Assembly (NCBI GenBank): GCA_005406025.1
Contig: BGZK01001026.1
Location: 62,001 to 126,000, forward strand
Reading direction: 5' to 3'
Origin: Eumeta japonica
Lineage: Eukaryota; Arthropoda; Insecta; Lepidoptera; Psychidae
DNA: 64,000 nt
Numbering within the stretch: position 1 is the stretch's first letter; the number at the start of each line of letters is the position of its first letter. Below the pieces are notes generated by a model, which saw only the letters and a program-made list of their open reading frames with translations, was not told the DNA's origin and ran no database searches. The translations under genes were made by a program, and so were the position numbers. Positions 35,090 through 47,060 of this stretch are shown in pieces.

Positions 35090-35690
35090 TATATCTGCAC
35101 TACAATATTTTCTTGTACGTTACCATTGCGCCTATTCTGAATGCGATCATATGTTGGACTGCCACATGTTGCTCGACCATACCTTTTTACCTCCGCAAGG
35201 AGTGTGCAGATGAGCTCGGGTGGACAGTCTGTTTGACGTAAAAGACGGCAGCGGACTGCGATCGGTATCCGTTGGTGTTCGTGCACACGATCTTTAAGGA
35301 AGCGAGTCTGACTGCGTGGCAACAACGGTATACCGAAGGAGGTACAGGTGAAATCACCAAGTGCTTCTTTCCCCGAGCGGAAGAAGCGTTTAGTCTTTTC
35401 CGGTATCTTGCTTCTTGCTTCCGAAGATTTGTCTGATACAAATCCACGTGGGATATAACGGGGTCTAACAGTGCCTTCGGAAGGTTGTAGGACTCGACGA
35501 CCTCCGCAAGCCGAATAACTGTAAGACGTGTTACACCTTTTGATGGAATGTGACATGCTCTCTAGAAGGGAGCGTGTATAGGCTGAGATGGGGTTTGACT
35601 TCAAGATTGTTAACGAAAATTTTCATTGGATCTTAGTGTATGACGACGAGAGACACGAGTTCTTCTCTCCCTCTGATAAAACTTTAAAAA
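35090..35690 (+). pseudogene. Decayed LINE ORF2, C-terminal end
   Basis: Read across three plus-strand frames, this stretch resembles the region after the reverse transcriptase of R1/I-like non-LTR elements. RLGWTVCLT-like text lies near 35215. A frame from about 35299 gives EASLTAWQQRYTEGGTGEI then FFPRAEEAF, matching the pattern WQ-x-RW ... FFP-x-V. Near 35545 there is LLECDMLSRRERV and AEMGFDF, like the region downstream of the terminal cysteine motif. At least two frameshifts and several stops break it. The 171-codon and 86-codon open frames on the opposite strand here are shadows. The element would have moved by target-primed reverse transcription; this copy is dead. Confidence 0.6.
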
Positions 35691-37560
35691 GTCCGAAGGT
35701 CTGATAAGAATTCATGGAAAGAGGTATAAAAATGTAATAATTAGCTAAACAATCAATTTTTGCTGAATGCATCTACGGAAGGATATTTATATAAAAAACG
35801 ATTTAGGAAAACATTTTGATAACTTTATAAAGAAATACAAGGAATTGAAATAATTACGTAATGCACTCGTTTTACCACAGAATCATAGACCTTTTATTTT
35901 AAGAGTAATATCATAGAGTATAAAGATACAGACAGTGATCACAGAGGAGAATAGATAACTATGGAAAGGCGGGAAATTTAATTATTAGTTTTACACATTT
36001 TTTTTTTGCATTAATAAACACTAGTCAATAAAAATAATCGATATATAAAACATTGCAATAAATATACCCACTAATGGATTAAGCGTCCTTCCACATCTTA
36101 ATTTCAAGTCTATTTTTAGTAAAAAACACGCTTAGATACAGATTGTTCTAGAATCATCTCATTTTAAAAGTGGTGTTCAGTTTTTAAAAAGTGATTTTAC
36201 AATAAAATGTGCTGCATTCACAGTTTTATTTTAAAATTGTTTTTAACTCGTTCGAAACTCATCTAGTACGTGCATTAAATTTCTATAATAACAGAGAATT
36301 TTAATGTATATTAATTGTAGCATCAGCAGCATCAGAGAAGTCTACTTTATAAGGAGTCTTTAACGATTCATATCATTAATCTATAGAATAAAATATGATA
36401 ATGTTATTTATTGTTTTTTTGTAACATACAATTTTGATATGACGATGAAAGAGCTGGTTTTCATTTAGTCATATTTCAAGATACTGGACTTATTTATTTA
36501 AAACTTCGAGCTAGCATCGACATATTTATTATCAAACAAATGACAAGATATTCAATACTTTCCACTGCTGGTTTTTCTTTGTACTGTGCATATATTTAAT
36601 TTGTTTATTCTATACAAAACATTTCATAAGCTATTCGAGAAGGCAGATATACGAAAAAGAACCGAACTTCGTCCCAGTTAAATGCCAAACTAACAAAATA
36701 AATTCTTGAAGGATAAGTAAATTTCGATAAAATAACTTTTCTGAGGTACGCCTTCCGTATTCCCCTGATGCGAGTTACGCGTACCGGAGTACACGTCAAA
36801 CTGTCAGAATTTCTATCGGTAAGTGGAATTTCTATAGATAAATGTAAACTGTTGTGGGTAGGCGAACAATTATTATTGCAGACGTTCCGTTCGAAACGGA
36901 AACAGCGTCCGTGTAGACGATAAAAGCCTGCGGTTCGAAACTTGTTATAAACAAATATCATGTTTTCGTGTAGGGAATTTTAGAACAAAATAAGCTTTTA
37001 ATATGTTTAAAATACTATTTTGAAGTTTTCAACTGTGATTTATTTTTTAAGTGAGCAATTACTATGTATATATAAATCTGTACATCGGTATCTTGGAAAT
37101 GACTACAACGATTTTGATGGTAATTTATATTTTGATAAAGTTATGCTTTTCAAGTTTATCCATGTGAATGTCTTTTCTGGAAAAATGCGAGTTTTAATGG
37201 AAAAATACGTTTTTCAAAATGTCGCTTAATAGCACCATTTCGTAGAATTTCTAGATAATTGCATTGTTGCTGTGCTGCTGGATACAGTACCGAAATTTCA
37301 GCGCGTTTAATGTAATGTTTCAGGCCGTATTTGACGTTATTAACTCGAGGCTAGGTAACAGGTAAATTTTTCATATTGAGTAGGGTATATATATTATATG
37401 TCTATACATAATGAATATTATCAACTTTATTTGTGGGAAATTACTATACTCTTACGGTAAACTCGAAAGAGGTCAAGCAAAGCTCGGTTGCTTAGGTATT
37501 TAAATATTAAGCAGCTTACGTCGTTATTTACGTTTAATTACATCTGAATAGATTCGAGTC
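35691..37560. other. Intergenic DNA, nothing firm
   Basis: AT-rich. The 118-codon minus-strand frame at 36605-36961 crosses an ordinary-composition patch with a near-palindrome (cgttccgttcgaaacgga) and has no domain signature or splice context, so I do not call it a gene. Confidence 0.4.
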
Positions 37561-37567
37561 TAAAGCC

Positions 37568-37774
37568 TTATGGCTTCTCACATAAGCGGTTTCTTAGTTC
37601 TGATTGATTTAAAATAATTTCAGAGTACAGTACAACGCATAAACGTCTTCTACTCGCTGTGAAGATAGTTACGAAAGCATCGGAATGACGTAAAATAGGA
37701 AAGCGGGGAAGAATATACTCGCACACTGTATCATTCGCAGGCTGTTCAGAGCGATAAAATTTCGTGAATTTCAC
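37568..37774 (-). repeat. Dispersed repeat family 2, copy B, with a persistent open frame
   Basis: The minus-strand frame (68 codons) contains SEQPANDTVCEYILPRFPIL then RHSDAFVTIFTASRR. The layout matches copies A (21349-21546) and C (50504-50749). Confidence 0.55.
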
Positions 37775-38039
37775 TTTACTTACGAATCCTGTGAAATAGA
37801 TTTATATTTAAGCTACGAAAGCGAATCGAGCTTCTGTCGTTTCTCTACTCCGGTGTAACTATAACAGTCGTAAACGTATGAAGAACCAACCTCTGGATTA
37901 ATTGTTAACATTATAAGGTTGATAATTAATCAAACAAAATCAAGATTTTATTTTCGAAATTAAATATGTATCGCAATAACTTTAGTAAAGAGTTGTAAGG
38001 AACTCACCGTTTAAAATAAAACCATTTCGGATAAACGTT

Positions 38040-38240
38040 CGCCCCGTTCCTTGAATAGAACGTGTGGTTACCCTTTCGTCAGCAAACATCGCAGTGACCG
38101 CTGTGGTACCTTAATAAGAACCACGGTCGACCCATCTCATTAGATTCGTCCTTTCGCCGCGGCCAGCTCGACTCGCTGATTACTCGCCACCGCCGTGCGA
38201 AGGCGCTCCAGTCGAAAGTGTACGTGTTGAATGTTATATG
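38040..38240. promoter_or_regulatory. CpG-rich island, possible regulatory DNA
   Basis: GC-rich, CG-rich DNA (tcctttcgccgcggccagct, actcgccaccgccgtgcgaa) stands out from the flanks. No TATA box or initiator is obvious and no adjacent exon is recognised. An open frame begins at 38329 but has no known domain. Confidence 0.25.
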
Positions 38241-39130
38241 ATTAACGGGCGAGCGTGTATTCGCGTTATGTCGTATTCCATATATAGACGTTACGAGATA
38301 GTATAAAAATAAAATATATTGTTACTTCATGGCATACAAGGTACGGTCCGCAAATAATCAATTCGTTAGATTTGGCTTTCGCGTGAGAAAACTGCTCGAG
38401 ACCAGAGCCGGCCTCCTGAGTCCATACAGTCCATACCAGATCTATACCACACGCACCGGCAAATGGAAGGGAGCAGCAATTTGCAATGTCGTTGATTTTA
38501 AACGAAACATGGTATCAGATTAGTTCGTTTAAATTAAAAAGAATGCAATATAATATTGACACAGTTAAGGCTAAGTGATGGGTTCCTATTGTAGTAAATT
38601 CGTATCGCTGCTCATGTGGGCCGGTTATCAGACTGTTCCGATTAAAAACTGAAAATTCTGGACATCTAAAAAAACTTATTGGCGTATTTTGTTTAAGATA
38701 ATTTTAGTTCAATTTGCTTATAAAGCATAAATATTATAAATTTTTTTGCGAGACAAATCTAAAAAGTGGAGGGCAGGAAATTCAAAACGTATGAGTTTGG
38801 AAGCTATTAAACCGAAAAATATACATCTGGGGAAAACGTGAATGCATTTTTTCATGCCCGTCCAGTGACAACCTACTCAAAGAAGAATACAATAAAAAAA
38901 AAATTTGTTCAATTACATTATGAAAAAAAGTAAATGACCATACATACAATATGTTATTTTGGAAAAAAAAAGAATGTTTATTTGAATGTCATTTACTTAA
39001 AAAACAGCTACTTTTTTTGTATCTACACGTTTTAATTACACTATAGTTCCGTATATATTCACGAGTCGAGAGTCGTATTACCGGTTTCATAACAACCTAC
39101 ATACAATAGGTACCGAAACATTGTTCAAGG
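38241..39130. other. Intergenic DNA with an unassigned short open frame
   Basis: The plus-strand frame 38329-38523 (64 codons, starting MAYKVRSANNQFVRFGF) has ordinary composition and no recognised domain. The rest is AT-rich. Confidence 0.3.
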
Positions 39131-39134
39131 AAAC

Positions 39135-39440
39135 GCATCCGGCCGTCACGCGGCGGGGGAGTGCCCTCACGTCCGCGGAATATAAGCGATGAAAAGGAAA
39201 ACCGTAACGATAGGAAGCGGCCTCACTTTGCACTGCAAAGCTATTCTAATGATTTCCCCGAAACGGCGCGAGGGCCAACTGTTACGTCGCGTCACGCCGC
39301 CGGAGGAAATTGAGGTATCAGGTTAGGGAAAAACTTTCCCGGTACACGATTTCAGGTTAAATTTAGCATTGCGGGACGTGGACGCGTCGGACGGTCGTCT
39401 GTAGCTAAGTTCTAGGAGGACTAAACTAAATGTTGTCTTT
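39135..39440. promoter_or_regulatory. CpG-rich island, possible regulatory DNA
   Basis: Dense CG dinucleotides (ccggccgtcacgcggcgggg, aacggcgcgagggccaactg, gtcgcgtcacgccgccggag, ggacgtggacgcgtcggacg) occur over 300 bases. No frame longer than background and no repeat copy elsewhere in the window. Its uniqueness makes it more interesting than the repeats, but function is unknown. Confidence 0.3.
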
Positions 39441-40204
39441 TAGTTTGAATCGCGAGGCGCTCGGCCACATTAAAATGAAATGCACATTGAAATGTGCTTG
39501 TGTTGCTAGTAAGTAAAATAAATATTATTTCGTTTAGGTGATTGAAAATGACTTGTGTGAAAATTTATTTATGTTTTCGTTTATTAATGGCACTAAACTG
39601 AGATACAGTTTTTAAACCACTATCTACTCTATTAATTCGCAAGGATTATTACAACTTCCAGATTTAAATTAAATGATGTTTTGTATTATACAAGACGACA
39701 CCTTTTCCTTGCAGTTTCGAGATAGCAGTGTCGATACCACTTAAAGAAAGATACTTTAATATTTCTCGTTTGTGACGTTAGATTTTTTTTTTCCGTGCGT
39801 TTATATGAATCGTTAGTTATTGCAATCGCTCCGAAAATACAGCAATCGAAAAACGCCTAAATTTTTGTTTGAGATTTCTGTCATCGCACTGTAGTGGAAC
39901 CAACTAATTGATACCGCCTGGAACCAAAAGTTTCATGTTGTTTCATGTTATCCGGAACACTTGTAAATTGACTCAACTTAAAAACGCATTGACTTGTCGT
40001 TGGCGAGAGTACTTATTTCACAAAACCTAGCATGTAATACATAAGTACCAATATATATATTTTTAATAGAAATTGTAATTATGATATATAGTTTTCTATC
40101 TTTGATATAAGTACTACAAATCATCTATGTACAAAACAGTGTACAATATAGAAAGTGTTCTAGTATAATTTAGATTTTAACGTGGCCTCATTCACGGTTA
40201 TTTT

Positions 40205-40380
40205 TTTTTGGAATGAAGTTCCTTAACGTGGTTTGTGATAGAAGTTGGCTGGTAGAAATCGTACTATAACGAAAAAGCGTTAAGCCCTCTCCATGCTATT
40301 CTCTCTCTCCCTTGAAATTTATAATTTAGTATTGTTTTTTTACATAAATTATAATTCACTATTTCAAATAAAACTTTTAA
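40205..40380 (+). repeat. Dispersed repeat family 1, copy c
   Basis: gaagttccttaacgtggttt, gtagaaatcgtactataacg, aaaaagcgttaagccctctc and catgctattctctctctccc follow the same order as the copies at 9828 and 19990, with the same AT-rich tail. Confidence 0.6.
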
Positions 40381-43300
40381 TAAATGAATATTTCTTTTAA
40401 AGATATTAAAAGAAATATTTCGATTATATTATTTCTTTGCATTATTTATATTGAAACAAAAGTTATATCCTGATAGGGATCCTCCGACCGTATATTTACT
40501 TTTTTAAAAAGGTACTAATGTATAAAAAATATAATTTAAAAATGAATGTGCTGGATCTAAAATGTTAGTGTTATTACTCCTTATTTATAAATTAAAATAC
40601 TGAATCTACAGCATGGTTCTAAGGATGTTAAGTCCACTCACGGATTCCAGTCCCATAAGATTTACTATATTTTAAAAAAATCAGTCTATGCGTATCACAA
40701 TTTAATTTATATGCAATAGCTTGTCTATGCATTTGTCTCGGAATACTGTAAAAGTAGCAAAAAAATAACTATTCGAAACTGGCAACTTTTATAGAAAAAA
40801 AAGAAGAGTTGGAATGTGTTATGTTTTCGAATTATGTTAAACCGGTGAGTTAATATTACTTAGGATACGGGAACAAGGTAGAACCAATTAAGTTCCCCGG
40901 CCGCTAGTTCAGAAGTTCGGTCGAAGTTAAGAGGCTTAGGCCCTTCGAACCTTTCAGGGCTTAATCGATTCGACCGGCACTTTCCACAAATTACGATTAC
41001 CTCTCGCCCTTCCCCGAGAAACAAAGAGTTTCCGCTTACAAAAAGGGTTTCGTATTGGAGTTTTAATTGACAGCGAAAGCTCTATTTCGTCCTGCACTTC
41101 CGGCGCGTTCTGCGAAACGATCGGTCGAGGTTGAAATTCTTTTTTGACAATTTGTATTCAAAGCCTGTTTCGGGGTGCGCTCACACCGGAGAGGGGTACA
41201 GTCGACCGCCGAGCGCATGCACACGATTGCGCAAAGCATAACCATAAACCGTGCATATCGGACGAAGGGGCCGGTAAAGAGACACACCGGGTTTATAAAG
41301 AAAAAAATTGTGCTCGATTTCGAGATTCGCAGCACTTCATTACTTTATTTGGTAAGGACACATGGTACGGAATACACGTCGGTCATGGACATTTAGTTAG
41401 GCAAAGATTTGTGCTTGCATATGTAATCAGTAAACAGCAACGGATGTTAATATGATTTATGAATTTGATTAACATTTGTGATCATTAAAAATGTGTATTT
41501 AAAAAAGAAATGTTAATTTATTAAGGTACAACTTACGAGTCCCTCCTAGTAGGTTGAAATATTGAAGTTGAAATTTTTTTATAGCTATTATTTGCAATTT
41601 TTTTTTTGTTATTTTAAATCTTTCGAAATTAAATAATATTAGGATATTTGATTTAACCAAATATTGGAATCACATTATATTTATAGTGAATAAGTTATTT
41701 TTTGATAAATAATTTTATATTATAGTTCTATAGACATCACTTAATTAAACTCTCAAAAAACGGATTATTCGATTGCCTCACAGTAAGTATCGATTTAAAC
41801 ATCGGAAATTCTTTGAACTTACCTAAGAGCATGTAACTAATTGTTCGCAATTTCAGTCTAGATATCGCATCAAACGAAAAAGGTCGCTATGGCAAAAAAT
41901 TATCGAAGTTGTTATAAGAATGAAACGGATAATATAATTGAACATAAATTTAGGATTGGTCTCCATTCGCGCTCCTATTACACAGAAGCGATAAATCGGA
42001 GTTTTCGGACAATCCGACTTCCCTGAGAACGTCTCGCTCGTATGTAGTCTGCGACAGTCTCTCTAGCGAGGCCGACGTGTAGCCGTGACCTTGAGGAAAC
42101 TTAAAAATTGCGTTGCGAAATCTATTGCGTTATGAAATTATGTATAGATAGTTCCACGCAAAACATGAAACATAACGAGTCATACATCATTAATTATTTA
42201 AATTATTTTGTTCTGTATTAATGATAGATTTTATTTTCTACACAAAAATATGTTAATTTTTTTCAACTTACTAAGAATATAAAACCGTTTCTTCTCTAAT
42301 TTGTATATTAAAAGAGTTTTTTTCTAATTTCTTATTTGGTTGTTGAAGTAACTTTTATAATTTTATTTGAATTATCATCCAAAGTAATTTAAATAAATAG
42401 TAGTAACTGTTATATAATACAGCGTCAGATTTAAAGTTTTCAGTTTTAGGTGATACAAATTTTTAAGATTTGTTTCTAAGCTTTAACAGGAAATAAGGGG
42501 AGAAAATGTAAAGAAGGACATCAAGAGCTGTCAAGAAGGTAAATGTATCACATACATTAATTTCAATAATTCCAAAGGGGAGTTATAATGCGATGATAAA
42601 AATTTTAATTCAGATATGAATTGCACAAATACGTAGATTCACATTTTATGGAATCACGTGTTAATAATGGATATAACGAATTGTAAATAGATTAGTAGTG
42701 ATTAGTTTATGAGTAGCTTTGATTAAATGCACTATCGCCCACTCGTTAGAATTAGATAACTCACTTAATCTTTCAATACCGTGTATATACACATAATAAT
42801 ACAATTTTATGCATTAGTAATACATCAATATGTAAGTGCCTGGTTGACAGAGCTTCGTTCGGTATTCTTTTTTTTGGGTAAATCATGTTTTTTGGAAAAT
42901 ATGTTTAAATACGAATTACATACTCATGAAATATGAACAATCTTTTTCAATTATACCGCGTTTATTTTAAAGATCTTTTAGGTATTTTTAAGTGAACACT
43001 TTAGTTAAAAAGACATATATTTTATCAATGACATTAATAAACAATTGCTTTTCTCGGTCTAACCTCAAACCAAACACTCATTGGCTTAGTGTTGCTTAAC
43101 AAAGCCATCTATCGTTAAATAGCTTTAGTGTTGCTGTGTCGGTAAAGCAGTTAGTTACTCCCAACAATAATTTTTCTAACCAAAAAATAAACTTTTTCTC
43201 AGAGAAGAAGAAGCTTGACGTTTTCTTACAAAAGAAGAAACTTAAAAAAAAACCTTGAAAAAATTAATCATGTGGGATCAAAATGGGGTTTTTTGGATTC

Positions 43301-44225
43301 GTGGCCACCCGCTTTCCCACTTGTGCTATTATAATCTTGTTGATAGTGACTGAATTTACCTTCGTAATCTAATTCTAATTCCTTACCTGAAAACACGAAT
43401 AAAACGAGGTTTCCTAAGATCGATTTATAGTCCTTGAAACCTCCTGCATACTAAATTTCATGGAAATCATTGCAGCCGTTTCTGAGATTCTGATTATATG
43501 TATATGTGCAAAAAATTGCTCGTTTAAGGGTATTAAATTAGATCGATATATTAATATGTAATATAAGTATAACGCTGATTGCAAATTACAATTACATGCG
43601 GATATCATTAAAAAGTTTTTTTAAATAATAAGTATGTAACATATGTGCTTTGATTAAACTTCAAAATTACAATGTTTTTATAACAAATAATAAAAATAAA
43701 ACAATGTCAAAATATTTTCATATAAAATAATAACCGCCTACAAAAACCTATTTAAATAATTGCTTAAACAGAATTCAACATCATTGTTTTTGGAGTCGGT
43801 TCCAGCTAATGATAAATCAGAAGTTTTTTATTAAAGAAGAATCTCAATAGAAGAATAAGATCTCTTTTTTGATTAAATATTTAATTATGATTGTTAAGGC
43901 AGTCTTTATTTCTTTATTTTAATTTTGTTTTATTGCAAGTTTTTTTAGTTATCGAATCGTTATAATTTTATAATTCATTTGGCTATTTTGTATGTGGACC
44001 AAACCATAGTTAATAAAGTTGACCAGGCATCTCCTTTACTTTCGTACGAAGCAATTTGGGATTCAGTTTCGATCCAGAATTTATTGTCCACTGGATTCCA
44101 GGATCTTTACATTCTTAGTTGTAGTGCAATTCAATCAAATAATTTTTATATAAACTACGTAGATTATTCGTATACTTTATAAAATAAAAGTTCTATAATT
44201 TATACCGTTCACATTTTCATTAATT
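40381..44225. other. Intergenic DNA, mostly unrecognised
   Basis: 41060-41350 has higher GC and overlapping open frames on both strands (90, 103 and 73 codons) but no domain. 41990-42110 is another GC-richer patch. 43430-43510 has catactaaatttcatggaaa and gccgtttctgagattctgat, a non-LTR-like tail. 43770-43880 is a repeat related to 32500-32760. The 67-codon frame at 43979 has no signature. Confidence 0.35.
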
Positions 44226-44229
44226 TTCA

Positions 44230-44510
44230 CATTAAATTAATTCACCCTATTTCTACTGTTATCGTTAAAGAGCTCCGATGTGTTCCTGCTTAGATTATCA
44301 CGTTGGAATTATATAAATGAATGAAAATATGTAAGTAGGTTGATAAGCAATTAATTTTAATTCTGTCTGTACTAGGTTTTATTAATAGTCATTAAAGAAT
44401 AAATAGTTTCTGGAGACAAATCGCAGTATTATCCCCTAAGTCCTAACTATCAAGAGTGCTGTAGCTTCTATCATAAGCTCATGCTGCTGATCTGATGATA
44501 CAATAAAAAG
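44230..44510 (-). repeat. Dispersed repeat, copy b (related to 31840-32160)
   Basis: aattcaccctatttctactg ttatcg (44241-44266) and agtattatcccctaagtcct (about 44427) match the other copy, partly in opposite order and orientation, so rearrangement has occurred. Confidence 0.5.
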
Positions 44511-44709
44511 AGCTTTAACACACTGTATATATCAACAATATTTGAAGTTATCCCTCGATTTCCCTGGGATTCCATCATCAGATCTTGATTTAGTGACTAT
44601 AGGATTACCTCGGAAGTATACCCATTCAAACAAATAAAAAATCGAAATCGATCTATAATTGACGAAGTTATTGTTGAAAATACATAAGAATACCTTTAGA
44701 CGAACATAG

Positions 44710-44915
44710 AATCTCCTCCCTTTTTTGAAGTTAGTTAAAAATTAAAGGGGCGCTTATACAAGGAACGTACTTTTTTCGTACGTACTTTATGTCCGATATA
44801 TATTTTGTTTCTTTTTTAATAACTATTAAAAAAAATATAAGGTGTGATATATAGTACGGCGGTACGGAACCTTTCGTGTGCGAGTTCGATGCACGTTTGA
44901 CTGGTTCTTTTTTTA
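44710..44915 (-). repeat. Partial GGCCAAGTGCG repeat, reverse orientation
   Basis: Ends with ggtacggaacctttcgtgtg, cgagttcgatgcacgtttga and ctggttcttttttt. This is the reverse reading of the left boundary at 7274 (GGTTCCGTA ... GGCCAAGTGCG). The middle includes a cttatacaaggaacgtac block also found in 57330-57350. Confidence 0.55.
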
Positions 44916-45697
44916 AGGTATGGCATCTAATCGAAGAGCAAGCAGAGACCAATCTTAAATTAATAATAACTTAGTTTGCCTTAAGTAGTTTGCCTTAATT
45001 AACGAGAAATAATTAAAGATATATAAGACTGTTCTCGGATGACGAAAGAATGGCAGGTTTACGTCTTTTAAAGTAAAAAATTCAATTCAATGAATCCGAA
45101 TGAAGTTCCACGCAAATTCAACACCACGGCGAATTGAAGCTTTCGGCTATTTTGTACCGTTTTCGTGTTTCGGCTTTGTTTTTCTCTTTCTTTTCGCTTT
45201 AAAAATACAATTATTTACATATTAAAATTGCTCCTCGCCATTTTTGCTGCTCTGTAATTCGATTTCGGCAGATGAATTGGAAGATTCAAGTATTCTTTTG
45301 CTTCAGTTCGTCTTGATATTTCTTACGCCCTATCATGAATTCAGTTACGTAGGCTACAGTCCTGTCTGTGAATTTATGTTGACTGATACTCGTCCAGAAA
45401 ATATCTTTATATTTTTCGCTAACTGTTTATATGTAAAATGAAATAATATTTAACTTGGCACAGTACAGTTTGCGCTCCACTATTGAGGCAAAAGGCACCT
45501 GACTACGGCCAATGATTTATAATTACTTGTCAAAATTTGTTTACACGAACTACTTATATGGGTAAAGCTTTATTTACACCCATCCAACGATTTCCAATTT
45601 TTAACTTGTGCAACGAACTTAAAAGACTTAAGGGATCGTTTTTCCATAGCCGGATTATTTGTGCATTTTTAATCGTAGGGTTTTAATTTCTTAAATT

Positions 45698-46332
45698 TTT
45701 TGACGTGACAACGTCTTATAAATTGGTTTGCCGGGTGACACTTCAAGAAACTGCGTTACGCTCCGCTCACGTTATGCGCTCACAATGAGAGCGAGTGAGA
45801 GGCACGCGTCCCTTCCACTCGGGCATGGTTAGCCCGCCTAAGAGCGAGAGAGACAGACATAAAAAGTGAAAGGCACGCGTCCCTTCCACTCGAGCACAGT
45901 TAGCCCGCCTAAGAGCGAGAGAGACAGAGCGAGAGAGAGAGAGTGAGAGAGATAGGCATACACACCGGTTCATGTCTTGCGCTTCTATTTCGCTTAGGCG
46001 CCTGCATACAAGTTTACACGTTGCCAGTTAATTGTAAAACGATTGTGTAACGATAATGTGAAGGTAGTTATATTTGTATATAAATACGTATGTATGTGTA
46101 AAGGTAAAAATAAAATTTTGTTAATATGAAATTCAGTGCGAGATTCTTTATATAAATTAATGTTTTAAATATAATTCTTTGTATAAATAAATGTTTTAAA
46201 TTGTTACTATTATTTCATCCTTCTTCCTACTATACGAATGAATATTCACATTAAAATGATTTTACCACTCAAAGTCGTTGTCACGTAAAACTTTCGCCCG
46301 TATACCGACTTTACAGGCAACCAATTTTTTTA
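45698..46332 (+). mobile_element. Repeat element with GACGTGACAACGTC end, copy 1
   Basis: It starts ttgacgtgacaacgtcttat and ends cgactttacaggcaacca followed by a T run. The right-hand 265 bases (about 46068-46332) match the reverse complement of 60139-60405 with only about two differences seen by eye. The left part shares only its first 50 or so bases with 60611 downward, and the middle differs between copies. The motif acgtgacaacg occurs inverted near the right end (cgttgtcacgt, 46276-46286). No coding frame is supported. Confidence 0.7.
45801..45960 (+). repeat. 71-base tandem duplication with adjoining GA-rich run
   Basis: Two units start at ggcacgcgtcccttccactc (45801 and 45872), each followed by ttagcccgcctaagagcgag. 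The second runs into a (GA)n stretch ending near 45955. It lies in the variable middle of the element at 45698-46332. Confidence 0.85.
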
Positions 46333-46689
46333 TTCACCTTATCATATTTGCAATGAAGCTTAAACGACAAAAAATTGTTACAGCGTAATATTAAGGATAT
46401 GTATAGAAATATTTACTTTGCAGTATATTAAATATTTAAATACTTTCTTTGGAAGTTAGATAAAACTTGCATTGAAGAAGTTTGCATTTCGTAGAAACAT
46501 TAGATCATTTCGATGATTCGATGAGACTGTCGTTTTTGTCAGACATTCTTCACTTTCGACAAAAGTCCGCCATTGCTGATTAAACGATTTATTAAGTTAA
46601 ATAGAAAAAAAAGTATTTATAAATCGATTATCGATAAAATAAAAAAGGAAAATTCACAAATCGATTAACGAACCGATAAAATCTATCGA

Positions 46690-47060
46690 CAAAAGTGACG
46701 TCACAGGATCATCTCGCCTCGAGCGGGCGCCGTCGACTCGCATCCTCATATAAAATAAACTCCCCGTTTCGTCGGAAAACAGATTATTCCCGTTGACGTT
46801 TAACAATCGGGCGAAAATACGCTACAGTGGAAAAGCAACGTCGGATAAATGCGAGTGGATCCGAAATCCCGCCCCGCGGTCGGGGGCGCGCCCGCGCAAT
46901 TCCGCTCTCATAAAATAAAAGGCCGCGAAGCGCCGGTCGACTCGAAGATGAAAACGTATTGATGTATCGCCTCCGTACTTTGTATACGAATGTCGAAGCG
47001 TTTCTTGATTCTGGGCGGCGCGTCCGATCGACGCTCGATATGAGCGTGGAAGCAATGAAA
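46690..47060. promoter_or_regulatory. CpG-rich block with TATA-like strings
   Basis: A CG-dense 370-base block follows a stretch with repeated ATCGAT/TATCGATAA words (46600-46690). TATA-like strings tcatataaaataaactcc (46746) and tctcataaaataaaaggcc (46906) lie in front of GC-rich sequence on the plus strand. This resembles an insect promoter region, but no downstream coding exon is recognised, and open frames on both strands (77 and 63 codons) have no domains. Confidence 0.3.

Noticed and set aside
35089..35604. 171-codon minus-strand frame
   Set aside because: The plus strand carries recognisable, broken LINE ORF2 text over the same bases, so this is a shadow.
36605..36961. 118-codon minus-strand frame
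   Set aside because: No recognisable motif, ordinary composition, and no splice or promoter context.
41063..41455. Overlapping frames of 73-103 codons on both strands
   Set aside because: Both strands are open because the patch is GC-rich; no domain, splice site or repeat evidence supports either.
45767..45973. 68-codon minus-strand frame rich in Ser, Leu and Arg
   Set aside because: It is the translation of a GA-rich run and a 71-base tandem duplication.
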